Origin: Anthoceros angustus
Taxonomy: Eukaryota; Streptophyta; Anthocerotopsida; Anthocerotales; Anthocerotaceae
Assembly: GCA_010909165.1 (NCBI GenBank)
Contig: MU008155.1
Span: 248,001 to 312,000 of the forward strand
Length of the DNA: 64,000 nucleotides
Reading direction: 5' to 3'
Both the position numbers and the translations under genes were made by a program. Positions 11,751 through 22,800 of the stretch are shown piece by piece (within the stretch, counting starts at the first letter, position 1; each line of letters opens with the position of its first letter). The notes under the pieces were generated by a model. That model made no database searches. It saw only the letters and a list, made by a program, of their open reading frames with translations, and had not been told where the DNA came from.

Positions 11751-12330
11751 ACTGATCCTGAGGTCCGCCCCAGTGATCACCCCTTTGCTGCTGAACATGG
11801 TCTGGTAGTGGTGAATGCCTTGGAATGCCGGGAGGCATAGGCGAAAAGGCAATTTCCTTGCGCTCTGCCTCCTCGTGCACCTGTTCAAGGGTGTACCGGT
11901 CTCCGTACTTGTCCACCAGAGAGGTGACAAGCTGGAAATGGAACAAGGAGTCCCTTCCAGCGCTGTAAGGAACTTCTCCGCGCCTCCTGATCTGTGAGCA
12001 TTCCGGTCCCTTCACGCAACCTCGGAAGGTCATCTCGGACTGATCCTGAGGTCCGCCCCAGCAGTCACCCCTTTGCTGCTGAACATGGTCTGGTAGTGGT
12101 GAATGCCTTGGAATGCCGGGAGGCATAGGCAGAAAAGGCAATTTCCTTGCGCTCTGCCTCCTCGTGCACCTGTTCAAGGGTGTACCGGTCTCCGTACTTG
12201 TCCACCAGAGGTGACAAGCTGGAAATGGAACAAGGAGTCCCTTCCAGCGCTGTAAGGAACTTCTCCGCTGCCTCCTGATCTGTGAGCATTCCGGTCCCTT
12301 CACGCAACTTCTGCAGCCTCCGGAAGGTCA
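11751..12330. repeat. 288-bp tandem duplication inside gag
   Basis: The segment beginning actgatcctgaggtccgcc at 11751 starts again at 12039 and runs on with high identity, differing by a few small indels. It duplicates the C-terminal part of the gag core (the VDKYGDRYTLEQVHEEAERK block appears twice). Confidence 0.85.
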
Positions 12331-12944
12331 TCTGGACTGTCTCCCCTTTCTTGCGCGCAAAGCTAGCAAGCTCACCGATTTTCTCCGGCGTCTTGAGTGG
12401 AAACGCCTTCTCCAGAATCTGCAGAAACTCCTCCACCGGATTGGCATGTTTGGGCGTGTGAATGAACTCATCCACTCCCAAAGTGGCCGCTGTTCTTCTC
12501 CTGCAGTCAAGCTGGTGACTGTGGGTGGAGGCTCTGTGGGCAGATCCATCAGCGATCCCAGCCTGATGCGCAATGATCCCGAGGCCAACTTTGCATTGTA
12601 GGCCAGCTGCAACGCATTCTGAAAGATCGGGTTAGGAGTGGCTGCTGTGGACAGCAACTCAACCTGGTGGACCTCATACAAATCCAGCGCTTCATCATCA
12701 AGTAGCTGGACAACTGCTCGAACATGTACGATGATTGTCGCGTTCCATGCTTGAACTTCACTCGGCTGATCATGCTGTTGACAAAGCGCTTGAAGTCCGC
12801 AATGGTTGTGTACCAGGCCTTCCTGAAAAGCGCTCCTGTAAGAGGTTCCTCCTCCCTCCATAGCGTCTGAATCTTGGATAGATCTTGGTCCAAGTGGAGT
12901 TGGAGTTGAGACTGTCCCAGTATGGTTGAGCCTGGGACTGTGTA

Positions 12945-13215
12945 GCACTTGGGACTGTCCCAAGTGTGGGTGCCCAGGACTGTCCCAAGTGTGGTGCCCC
13001 TGGGATCCCAGTATAGGTGCCAGGGTGCCCAAGTATGGTGCCCTGGGACTGTCCCAGTATGGGTGCCCCTGGGACTGTCAGTATAGGTGTTCTGGGACTG
13101 TCCCAGTAGGGTGCCCCTGGGACTGTCCGAATATGGGTACTTGGGACTGTCCCGAGGATGGCCGCGCTTGGGACTGTCCCAGCTGTAGCTGCGCTTGGGA
13201 CTGTCCCGAGTATGG
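12945..13215. repeat. minisatellite of about 24-bp units (gggactgtccc)
   Basis: About ten degenerate units built on gggactgtccc plus agtatgggtgccc follow each other. On the minus strand they encode variable Asp-Ser-Pro / Gly-Gln-Ser-Gln / Gly-Thr-Val-Pro repeats at the N-terminal side of the gag core. Confidence 0.8.
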
Positions 13216-13499
13216 ACGGGCCTCCTCCTCCTCGGAATCAAGGTTGTCCCACACCAGCGATGTAGGGAGCTCGGTCAAGGGAGACCAGCTGTCCACAGAT
13301 CTTGAGGTAGAGGGTGGTGTCCCGGGCCTGATGTTATCCTCCACCTCCTCTACCCAATGCTGTTGTCGCCTTGCTGTCCTCCTCCTCCTAGGGCAGGCGC
13401 TCGGGGTGACTCGGCTGGAAATGTGGCGAGTTCGAAGCCTGTAGCGTGGGCTTGTATCCTCCTCCTCAGTGCATCCCCATGAAAGCACGTACAAGAAAA

Positions 13500-14740
13500 G
13501 GGATCAGCTAGCTAGGCTGGAAGAAAAAGCACCAAGCCAACTGCAGACTAAGAGCCAGCTAAGATGTGACAGAAAATCTAAGACGTCAGCCTTAGGACCA
13601 CCGTGAATGAGAAGACCGGAAATGCTCAAGCAATCCCTCTATTCCCACCTAAAACAAGCGATCTAGGCTACGTGTGAGAATGCCAAGGCGCAAGGACTTG
13701 GGACTCTGCTAGCAGATCGGTCCAAGACACAAAGCTTGAAACCCACTTAGGTTAATCCCGGCAAAGGGGTCTAAATGATTTGGCTAAACACTTGATCTCA
13801 CGATCCGTGTCCTTCCAATAAGTCGCTCTCGAGGCGGATCGAATCGCAATGCCCTCCTTCTCCCGAATCAAAATGGCGAGGCTCAATGTGAATGTCGGAC
13901 TTTCTGCAGGCTCTAATGTGGCGGCTGCTCACTTCTCAGGTCAAGGCTGTTGTGGTGCTCGATCCTGCGCTTGTCGGGATCTGCTTGCTGTGTTCTGGGC
14001 CTCCACGGCTCCCACGCTCAGCTCTCCAGAACTCGCAATCCTTGGTTGTTGAAGTAAGAAATCGCGCCTGCTGTTGAACAGCATCGCTGCTGTTGAATGT
14101 AGCGGGCCTCACACGATTGTGAGGCTGGCGGTCTGGAAATCGCGCCCACACGCTGCGGATCGCCCTCACAAGTTCGATCCCAAGGAAAACATCACACATT
14201 CCACACAAAATTCCCAGAATTGCAATGCTTCCTTCTCCTTACAGCGCTCTGGCGCGACTTCAACAACACCTACAATGGGCGCCCTCCTCCTTTTGTCAGC
14301 GTCCATCTCAATCTCCACGCTCAGATTCACTTGGCGGTTGGTCCCTTGCTTGCCCATGATTTCTACAGCCTCAGCACCCTTGGTGTGAGTCATCATGGGT
14401 GTCCTTCACCTGCAGCACTTCTAGGGTACCTCTACGGCCAACCTAGGTCAACTCCTAGGTGTTGTTAATGAAACAAACCCTAACTAAACACACCTGAAAC
14501 AAATGGGAATGTGTTAGTTTGGTTGGTCAAATATATGTACCCTTCAAGCAAATATCCTAGCCTATTTCAACAAAAGGAAAATATGGCTAAGGTAAGTAAG
14601 TAGTAGGTCCTAAGATGCCTCAAGTTGCTCGGGGTGAGAGTGTCCCGGACGTTGGGCTGAGTGAGTCCGGGGACGTCGGGTGGGAGGAATCCGGGGCCTT
14701 GCCCGAGCCCACCTCTAGTCACCCTACACATCCGCTGTCT
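13500..14740. other. non-coding leader of truncated retroelement, no gene seen
   Basis: No frame on either strand shows a recognisable domain. The stretch lies between the gag N-terminus and the short leader ORF on the minus strand, so I treat it as the 5' untranslated part of that element, possibly with older insertions. Confidence 0.4.
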
Positions 14741-14997
14741 CTAAGCTGTTGTTTGCACGACAACTATCAACATGGGACCTTTGGAAGATAGACCTGATTT
14801 GAGGAAGGAGCTTGGTGAATTCTTGAGAACCTTGAGGGATGAGGGGGAATGCGGCGGTCTCACTTCCTCGTGTCGTGACGACGATGAATCTTCAGGCGGT
14901 TGAGGCGGATGATCGGCGGGAGACTGCTGCTTCGTCAGCCTCTCCTTACGCTTCTCATTGACCATCTTGTGCACTCTCTAGTCACTCGGAGGAATGG

Positions 14998-15009
14998 ACT
15001 ATGCTCTGA
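14998..15009 (-). other. primer binding site, tRNA-Met type
   Basis: The minus strand reads TAGTATCAGAGC, one base from the common plant TGGTATCAGAGC complementary to initiator tRNA-Met. It lies just inside the LTR edge at about 15014. Confidence 0.6.
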
Positions 15010-15489
15010 TACTACTAGAGTAACACCCCTCACTGCGCAGCTAGTAAGGAAGCGACAAGTGCTGGCTTCTCAGCGGTCTAGGACCTCGCCAATTCACTCC
15101 ACAAGAGACTTGCACGATTCTCAGCGCTCTCAACCTCACAACACAAAGACTAGGCTCCGTAGCCCAGCAGTCGCGGCCGACTCGCGGGCCACCTCCTCGA
15201 GGTCTTGCTCTTTATTGCAAGAATACAACGATGGAATCGGCTATCGCCCAACGGCTACACGCCTTGATTCCATGACAAGCTCACTAGCCTGACTCTCTCA
15301 ACACAAGGCTTGCACGGTTTAGGCATTGCTCTCTCAAAGAGTGAGTCCCACTTGTAATTTGTTCCTCAAAGCCCTTCTGCGGGCCTCATTCTAAATTCTC
15401 GAATTTGCGCCCCTCTTGTCAATCAATGCCCCTCTTGTCCAACCCATCTTGAGGCATAATTCAACTAGACCACCTCAACTCATTGGAAG

Positions 15490-16685
15490 CAGACTTTCGA
15501 GGTTAGCATTGATTGGACAAGGAAGTTCATGAAAAAGGAACTCTCGTGGTCCTATCGAGCATGTACTACTGCAACTTCTGAGCTCCCGGAGACTTGGGAA
15601 GATGAAGGAAGGATGATGCCATATAGAGTAGCTTACCTCTCAAGAGCTTATAATATTCCATCGGAACTAGTTATCAATAGTGATCAAACGAGAATCCATT
15701 TGGTTCCTACAAAGGGAGAACGCACATGGGAGGTTAAAGGGACAAAAGATATCAAGGTGCTTGGGGTAGAGGACAAGAGGCAAATTATAGCGATGGTATC
15801 TTCATCATGATGAGTTACCTACCACTCCAAATCATCTTCAGAACAACAAGTAGGTTAGTACCCAAAGCTCATAGTGGTGCCAAGCTATGTGGAGAAGGAT
15901 TTCATTTAACATAAATACCACTCATTGGTCTACACGAGTCATCAAGGCATTTGTGAAGAAATTTTGATCCTCTACTATGAAAAAGGCTAGAAATCTTGAG
16001 GCTAGCCACAAGGCAAGATGATTTGGATTATAGATTGCTAGAGTGTTCACAAAAGCAAGGAATTACTAGACTGGCTGACAAGTACTTACCCTTTAACATG
16101 TGTGATCTTCATTTCTGCTAGGTGCACTAGCAAGTTGCAACCTGCGATGTAATCCTTCAGCGCCCTTTGAAGCATGCTTTCAAACAAGAATTCTGCAAGT
16201 GGATAGCCACTGCTATTCAAGAGAAACTCAAGGAAGAAGGAAAAACAGCTATTAATCTCAAACTGAAAAACTTGAAGCCCAAGGTGTGTGAATGATTATT
16301 CAATGCATGGATACATGTTTCAAATATGCAAGATATGATTAGACATGGATGGGAGAAGACAAGTATTCTAAGAGCATTCAACCTATATTTTCGGGATAGA
16401 GGCAATGGAAGCAAACACGACAACATCCTTATTTTCTAGAACAATTGAAGACATAGAAGAAGGGCATGAATTTGAAAGAGAAGGAGATGATGAAGACTAC
16501 TTATAAGTAGTGAATGTGGTGAAGGAATGTTTGGCTACGCAGGCTTCAACAAGTGGATCAACACCAACATACAGCAAAAACAAAGCTAGAATGAAACAAT
16601 TAGCTAGGAAGAATAAACATCTACAAGATCTTTGGAACAATAATGAAAGCCTGGTAAATAGCCATGGGAATGAGACTAACTAGGG
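15490..16685 (+). pseudogene. pogo-like (DDE_1, Tc1/mariner superfamily) transposase relic
   Basis: The transposase would cut and paste its own element. The plus strand shows, in order, WTRKFMKKELSWSYR (15.51 kb), YNIPSELVINSDQTRIHLVP (15.65-15.71 kb) with the first catalytic Asp, and DIKVLGVEDKRQ (15.75 kb). Further on, in other frames, are IIDC.SVHKSKE (16.03 kb) with the second Asp, ARCTSKLQPA (16.11 kb) at the third acidic position, and LQRPLKHAFKQEF (16.16 kb). A C-terminal acidic tail ends near 16.68 kb. Several frameshifts and stops separate these blocks. The N-terminal DNA-binding domain is absent, since the coding match begins abruptly beside the retroelement LTR. The family call is firm, the element boundaries are unknown. 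Confidence 0.75.
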
Positions 16686-16689
16686 TTCC

Positions 16690-17880
16690 TAGGGACTGAC
16701 CCTAACTAGGGAAACCCTAGCCATGTTTACTAATTTTAATTAATTAACGTCGAATCACCCCTCGGGGTACGAACCTAGGTATTGTTATGACCGAGTTGTA
16801 CACCTAGTGTGACATGTAATTCGTCTACTGTAATCAAATATATACTTATGTATATTCCTAAATATAAAATAATTTTTAATTAGGAGTCATTACTCGGTGC
16901 TAGATTGCTTTAGTCCTATGATAGTCTCTTTATCCATGGTCACTTGAAGAGCAGCAGACTATCTACATAGTTTAAGACGTTTGCATAATTATCGGTATTG
17001 TGTCATTACTTTGTCATTTAGGAACTCTCTTATAAAAATGAATATAAGCCAACATTGCAACTCGATCTAATTTGATAGAAGTTGGTTTCTCAATCTAATT
17101 CAATGTTCATAGTCGCAATACAAAGTGATTATAAATGGAATTCTACCCAAATTGCAATACCAATAATTATGCAAACGTCTTAATAATTTGGATAAAATAA
17201 AAATAAAAAAAGTAAAAAACGTACAAAATTACTATAATAAGTTACTTACTAATAACATGTTGAACTTGATTGTTATTGACAAACTAAATCAAGTAGCATG
17301 TTACTTGATCAAACATATTACTTGATTAAGCATGTTACTTGATTAAGCTTAAAACCATCAAGCAATGATATATATATATATCATGATATTTATATGAGCT
17401 TGTTATATGCATGTGGAAAGAAGACTTTATTATAAAAGAGATGGGAAAAACCCATCCACCCCAAAAACAAAGGGAAAAACCCGAAGGCACCATGTCAAGG
17501 GACTAGGCTCCACGATCACACATTTCAAACCTACCAACCGTCCAAAGAACTTCGTGGTCAGGGATGTAAAAAGACCTACTTACCACCGGTGTCGAAGAAG
17601 CTGCATCTCCCCCGCTCGTTGTCGTTCTGTAAACTACGTTGGCCAATGCCCTTTGCATAGGTTGGGCGGCAGAAGGGTACGCGATCGGTTACAACCACAT
17701 CAACAATCGAAACCTGATCCCCCGGGTCAAAAATAGATCAGCCCTAAACGAAACCCCGTTGAGCAGGGTGTACGATGATGAACCTGTGAGACACAACATA
17801 ATCGCGAGGTCTTAAGTAAAAATCTAAGATTGTGACTTTTAAGTAAAGGTAAGCAAAATCTAACTTTGATGAAGTATGCA
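16690..17880. other. AT-rich intergenic DNA, no gene seen
   Basis: The stretch is AT-rich and contains a hairpin repeat (16972-17183), a run of cattacttgatta-type short repeats (17240-17350) and the palindrome atgatatatatatatatcat near 17370. An open frame at 17407-17736 has no recognisable domain and a composition typical of non-coding sequence. Confidence 0.5.
16972..17183. repeat. hairpin (MITE-like) inverted repeat
   Basis: The arm ttaagacgtttgcataatta at 16972 (29 bp, 16972-17000) is matched in inverted orientation at 17155-17183 with one mismatch, separated by about 154 bp. Weaker pairing extends outward by a dozen bases. This is the layout of a small non-autonomous DNA transposon, though no target duplication was confirmed. 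Confidence 0.5.
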
Positions 17881-18905
17881 AATGGCTTAGGCCAAACAAA
17901 TGGACACACATTTTCTAACATAGATGAAGTATCTAGAGGGCTTTGGCTTAATGGCTTGGGCCAAATGGACACACATTTTTTAAATTAGATGAAGTATCCG
18001 GATGGCACAAAAGGAAACACATTTTCTAACTTAGATGAAGTATCTAGATGAAGAAGAAGAAGAAGAATTTTATTTAAGTCCACTAAGGATGGATTTCAGT
18101 CATGGGACTTAGTACTTAACAACTTGTACCATGGTGTGCCTAAGAAGAATTTTATTTCAGTGCACTAAGGACGGATTTCCGTCATGGGACTTGGTTCTTA
18201 ACAACTTGTACCATGGTGTGCCTAAGAAGAATTTTATTTAAGTCCACTAAGGCAGTTTCCATCATGGGACTTGGTACTTAACAACTTGTACCATGGTGTG
18301 CCTAAGAAGAATTTTATTTAAGTCCACTAAGGACGGATTCGTCATGGGACTTGGTACTTAACAACTTGTACCATGGTGTGCCTAAGGTACTTGCACCAAG
18401 AGCATCCACTCCCTTTAGGCACCCCATCTAAGTACCGATCTAAGCTCACGATGCTTAATCACGGCGTTCTGATAAATGTGTGTCCATTTGGCCTACTTGG
18501 TACTTAATTACTTATACCATGGTGTGCCTAAGGTACTTGCACCAAGAGCATCCACTCCCTTTAGGCACCCCATCTAAGTACCGATCTAAGCTCATGATGC
18601 TTAATCACGGCGTTCTTATAAATGTGTGTCCATTTGGCCTAAGCTAGATGGCTTAGGCCAAATGGACACATATTTATAAGATCATTATTATTAAGCATCA
18701 TGGACACATATCTATAAGAAGTTATTGTTAAGTATCATGGACACACGTTTATAAGAATGTTATTTTTAAGCATTATGCACTTTGATCCATACTTGGATAC
18801 GATGTGAAGAGGGAGTGGATGCTTGGTGCTAGCATCTTAGGCACACCATGATACAAGTTGTCCAAGTACCAAGTTCTAGGACGGAAATAAATTCCGTCCT
18901 TTTAA
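17880..18905. repeat. fold-back repeat with internal 82-bp tandem array
   Basis: The right-hand palindrome is centred at 18645-18650: 18615-18644 (cttataaatgtgtgtccatt...) pairs with 18651-18680. The outer arms also pair: 18307-18490 (ggacggatt...cttggtactt...catccactccc) returns inverted at about 18790-18900. Inverted arm pieces (gccaaatggacacacatttt) are also present at 17890-18000. The family continues at 25010-25225, on the other side of the inserted gypsy element. Confidence 0.75.
18062..18386. repeat. tandem array, four copies of an 82-bp unit
   Basis: Units end at 18144, 18226, 18306 and 18386. Each starts aagaattttattt and ends ggtgtgcctaag. They differ by a few substitutions and 1-2 nt deletions. 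Another single unit is at about 25030-25110. Confidence 0.9.
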
Positions 18906-18934
18906 AGTAAAAGCATTTTCCCACGCAGGTCGTA

Positions 18935-18962
18935 TGCGGTGAGCGTGGATCGAACACGCGAC

Positions 18963-18994
<32 letters not shown>

Positions 18995-18999
18995 CCCGC
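18935..18999 (-). pseudogene. tRNA-Phe relic lacking 8 nt in the anticodon arm
   Basis: On the minus strand this begins GCGGGGATAGCTCAGTTGGG and ends with GTTCGATCCACGCTCACCGCA-type sequence, giving a complete acceptor stem, D arm and T arm. It matches plant tRNA-Phe(GAA) except that the anticodon arm reads CAGACTGAAGGTC instead of CAGACTGAAGATCTGAAGGTC. One of two CTGAA repeats with the intervening bases is lost, so the anticodon stem cannot close. The length is 65 nt against the usual 73. The relic lies at the edge of the fold-back repeat. Confidence 0.8.
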
Positions 19000-19069
19000 T
19001 GTCATTGCAATTACAGTCCTAATATATTATATTAAATAGTTGGATTAGAAAGCAAATTTTCTTTTCTGT
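19000..19069. repeat. 70-bp AT-rich insert flanked by an 11-bp duplication
   Basis: The 5' end of the tRNA relic (gctatccccgc, 18989-18999) is repeated at 19070-19080. The 70 bp between are AT-rich and unrelated to the tRNA, as expected for a small insertion that duplicated its 11-bp target. Confidence 0.5.
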
Positions 19070-19120
19070 GCTATCCCCGCCACATAAACTAAATTTCATT
19101 TTGTGTTTTAGTATCCCATT

Positions 19121-19697
19121 AGTAACACCCCCTCAACGGGGTGGGGAATACCACGCAGTTAGAAGTAAAACCAAAGTAATAAATCAACAGACCTGACTAG
19201 GCCTCCAAGTAGCCGCCCTCCTCTTCTGGGAGGACTCATGAGACTCTTGCAGCTGCTCTTTATTCTTAGATCACGAGTCAACAAGAACATACAATGGAGG
19301 GCTAGAGAGAACTCCCCATCTTTGCCTAAGCTAGGAGCTTAGCTCTCTCTTCACTTGACCTCCTCCCAAAGCTCCTTCACGGCCTCCCCTTAGTGCTTCA
19401 CAAGTGCTCTCAAGGCAGCCCAAGCATCAAGTGCTCTCAAGGCATGCCCAAGCAACAAGTGCTCTCAAGGCAGCCCAAGCAACAAGTGCTCTCAAGGTTC
19501 GCTCTTTAGCCCAGGCGAGGTCTCCTTTATACTCAAGCCCTAGCTACAATCTTAGTAACTACTTACTTAAGCTTTAAGCTATTATTTACTACCACACACT
19601 TCCTAGGGCTGCATGCTTAACATGCTCTTAGTAAGCTCTTCTAAACATGCCTCTGCATGGAGCTTTCTTACAAAGCACTCAAGCCGACTTTGTTACT
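19121..19697 (-). repeat. 3' LTR of the gypsy element
   Basis: It is bounded by agtaaca and tgttact, an imperfect match to 24388-24973 with scattered indels. A short internal repeat (aacaagtgctctcaaggca...ccaagca) varies in copy number between the two LTRs. Confidence 0.9.
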
Positions 19698-19870
19698 TCC
19701 TCCCCACTAGGAAGAATCACGCCTCGGTGATAACCCGTGTAACGAGCAATCATCCAGAGCCTTTCGGATATCCTCTAATGTTACCCAAAGCGGTATTGAG
19801 ATCCACGCAACTTTACCATGTATTGTGGTAGAGTTCCACGTCTTAGCCACGCTACCTTGCAAGGAATTCT

Positions 19871-22800
19871 TCAATCTCCATGATCCTTGATCATCTTGCG
19901 AGGATCGTACTTCTTCCTGTCCATGTCCTCTTTCTCTTTGCCTGGCACAAATGGCTTCAGCATTGATACATGAAACACATTGTGTGCAAAAATCCAGTCA
20001 GGCAAGTCCAGCTTATAAGCGACTTCTCCAATGCGCTTCAAGACAACATAAGGACCTCCATACTTCGGCCTCAACTTTAGAGACAAACCTTGGGGCAGTG
20101 TGAAATGCTTCAATTTCACCCAAACCTTATCCCCAGTATTGAAGACAGTTTCTCTCCTTATCGATATCTCTTGGCGTGCTTGAGCCTTGGCTAATATCTT
20201 TTGGCAATCTCATGCCTAGCCTTCAAGCCTCAACAAATTGGCGTGGATCTCTGTGGTAGTATCGAAAACTTCAGCATTTAGCATGGATACTACATCCGGT
20301 GAGTTCCACTCATCTCAAAGGGACTATATCCCAGGAGCTATGTACGTGTTATTGTAACAAAACTCGCATCATCAAGATGATCAATCTCTCGATCAATGCA
20401 CATAGTGCCTCAAGTATTCTTCTTGGATTCGGTTGACTCGCTCATTGAGCCATCGATGTCTGGATGGTATGCGTACTCATGCATAATCGCACATTCAAAC
20501 TTCTCATCAAGTCTGCCAAAATTCTCCGTGAATCTTGGATCTCTATCACTCACAATGCCTGCGGGCAAGCCATGATACTTGTATACATACTTCTTGAACA
20601 AGTTGGCTGCCTCGAGCTCACTCGCTTCTTGGTGGGATGAAGTGCTTGTTTGGTGAACCTATCCACCACCGTCATGATAGTAGTAACCATTCTTTGGGAG
20701 GCAAAGGCATGATGAAGTCCATAGAAATACTTTTCCATGGCCCTCTTGGAATAGGTAGGGGCTGTAACAAACCTCTTGGTTTAGCCTGTTCTACCTTATT
20801 CTGCTGACAAACAGCACACGCGTTGACATAGTCTAATGTATCTTGATACATTCCTCGATAAAGCGACTTCTTCAACTTCTCATAAGTTGAATCACCTCCA
20901 CTGACGCAGCACATCATGACATTGAAAGCAACTTCTTCTTCAAGCCTACGAGTTAGGAATCACAACTCTCTTGTTTGTATATCAACAAACCATCTCGAGT
21001 TTGAACTTGCTTCCTTTCTCGCCACCCCATTCATCCGATCGCACTTGGATCTTGCGAGATAAGCTTCCTTAATCTCTTTGTGAGTATCCACAGGCTCAAT
21101 CACACTTGCCATTGCCTTATCCTGGCGACAAAAGACACATGCCTTGACATAGTCTAATGTATCTTGATACATTCCTCGATAAAACACTTCAACTTCTCAT
21201 AAGTTGAATCACCTCCACGGTGACGCACTTGGCACATCATGACATTCAAGTAACTTCTTCTTCAAGCCTACGAGTTAGGAATCACAACTCTCTTACATTT
21301 GTATATCAACAAACCATCTACGAGTTTGAACTTGCTTCCTTTCTCGCCACCCCATTCATCCGATCCACGCCGGATCTTGCGGATAAGCTTCCTTAATCTC
21401 TTTGTGAGTATCCAGGCTCAATCACACTTGCCATTGCCTTGATCCTTGACTCTTTTGCGACTCAACGATCAACCTTATTCTCCTTTCCGGTTTGTATTTA
21501 GTCACATCATACATAGCTAGGAATCACGCCATCTAGCTTGTCTGCATTCAACTTCTGGTTGGAAGTATGTTGTCGATATTATCGATATAGCACAAAAGAC
21601 CTACCAAGAGATAGTGCCTCCAAGCCTTGACAATGAATGGCGGCGGTCATTTCCTTCTCATAGGTGGGATACTTCATCTCATAAGGATGCAACTTCCTTG
21701 ACTCAAAAGCTAATGGCTTTTGGTCACATCAAAACTCCACCTATAGCCATGTCCGAGGCATCACAATACACTTCTACATCTTTCTTGGGGTCATACATTC
21801 CCAACAGGAGTAGTACTCAACTTCTCTTCAAGTATTCAAAGGTGCTTGACAATCAGATCCCACTTCCAAGCTTTTGATGTCTTCAAGAGGTCGATTATGG
21901 GGCTGCTATCTTAGCAAACATATGTACAAACCTCACATACCACGAAGCCAAACCCATAAAGCTCGTACCTCATGAATGTTAGGAGGTGCCAATCTTGAAT
22001 GGCTTTAACTTTATCGGGATCCATCACGATGCCCTCGAGAGACAATAAAACCTAAGAATGGAATCTCTGTCTTGGAAATCACACTTCTTGATTGCCAAGA
22101 ACAAAGAATTCTCTCTTAGCTTTTGTAACACTTCTCTTAAGTGTTGACATGTTCCTCAAGGTATGGCTAAAGATCAAAATGTCATCCGGATAGATTACAA
22201 CACACTTGTCCACGGATCTATGAATATAGTATTCATAAGTGTATCGAAATGTGGCGGTGCATTAGTAAGTCCAAATGGCATGACCAAATTCAAAAGCCCC
22301 ATACAGTCCTACAAATGTTTTGTACTCATGCCCTCGGCAATCACGATCGATAGTACCACCGCCATCGGATCCACTTGGTGAAATACTTGGCACCCTTCAA
22401 CTCAACATATCATCCATTCTAGGCAAAGGATATGCATTCTTGATTGTAATCGATTCGAGCTCGTAATCCACATGTCCTCCATTCTTTTTGCGCGTGAACA
22501 ATACAGGCGCACCAAAAGGAGACTTAGAAACTCTGACATATCCCTTTGCCAGCGGTTGGATAGTTGTCGCTTGAGTTCTTGCAACTCATCCTGACAATCT
22601 ATACGGTGCTCTTGAAGGAGGCGTACTCACGGCTTCAATTCAATCTCATGATCTACTACTGCGAGGCGGCAATGGTGGCAACTCATCGGCATCAAATCCT
22701 TGAACTCATCCAAGATAGCTTGTACTTCTTTTGGGATGTCTTTCACCTCTGTGGAATCTTCTTCTAGACCATCCTCTAGTCCTTGGAGTACTAAGTATAG

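Larger units (their letters stand above)
11580..13490 (-). pseudogene. gag polyprotein, frameshifted, with CCHC zinc knuckle
   Basis: Gag packages element RNA. The core is the minus-strand frame 12481-12065, with HTPKHANPVEEFLQILEKAF and a following block of retrotransposon-gag character (FARKKGETVQMTFRRLQKLR). A zinc knuckle CSHCHKTGHLETQC (Cys-X2-Cys-X4-His-X4-Cys) lies at about 11631-11590. The N-terminal part (13.2-12.5 kb) carries Pro/Ser/Gly/Gln-rich repeats coded by a minisatellite. At least two frameshifts separate the blocks, and a 288-bp segment of the C-terminal part is duplicated in tandem. Not functional as read. Confidence 0.65.
11184..15480 (-). mobile_element. truncated LTR retrotransposon (LTR, primer site and gag only)
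   Basis: On the minus strand the order is an LTR-like sequence (about 15480-15014), a primer site of tRNA-Met type (15009-14998), a leader ORF (14974-14741), then gag with a CCHC knuckle (about 13.5-11.2 kb). No protease or polymerase follows, because the sequence ends abruptly at the Tat-type LTR at 11183. The simplest reading is that the Tat element inserted into or replaced the 3' half. The LTR outer end is not well defined. Its inner edge (agagtaacacccctca) resembles the LTR of the element at 19121-24973. Confidence 0.55.

Noticed and set aside
17407-17736. 109-residue plus-strand frame
   Set aside because: Arg/Lys/Pro-rich without a domain, in AT-rich repeat DNA. It was not convincing as a gene.
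18062-18386. CRISPR-like array
   Set aside because: The 82-bp units are adjacent, without unique spacers, and the sequence is eukaryotic. It is a tandem repeat inside a fold-back element.
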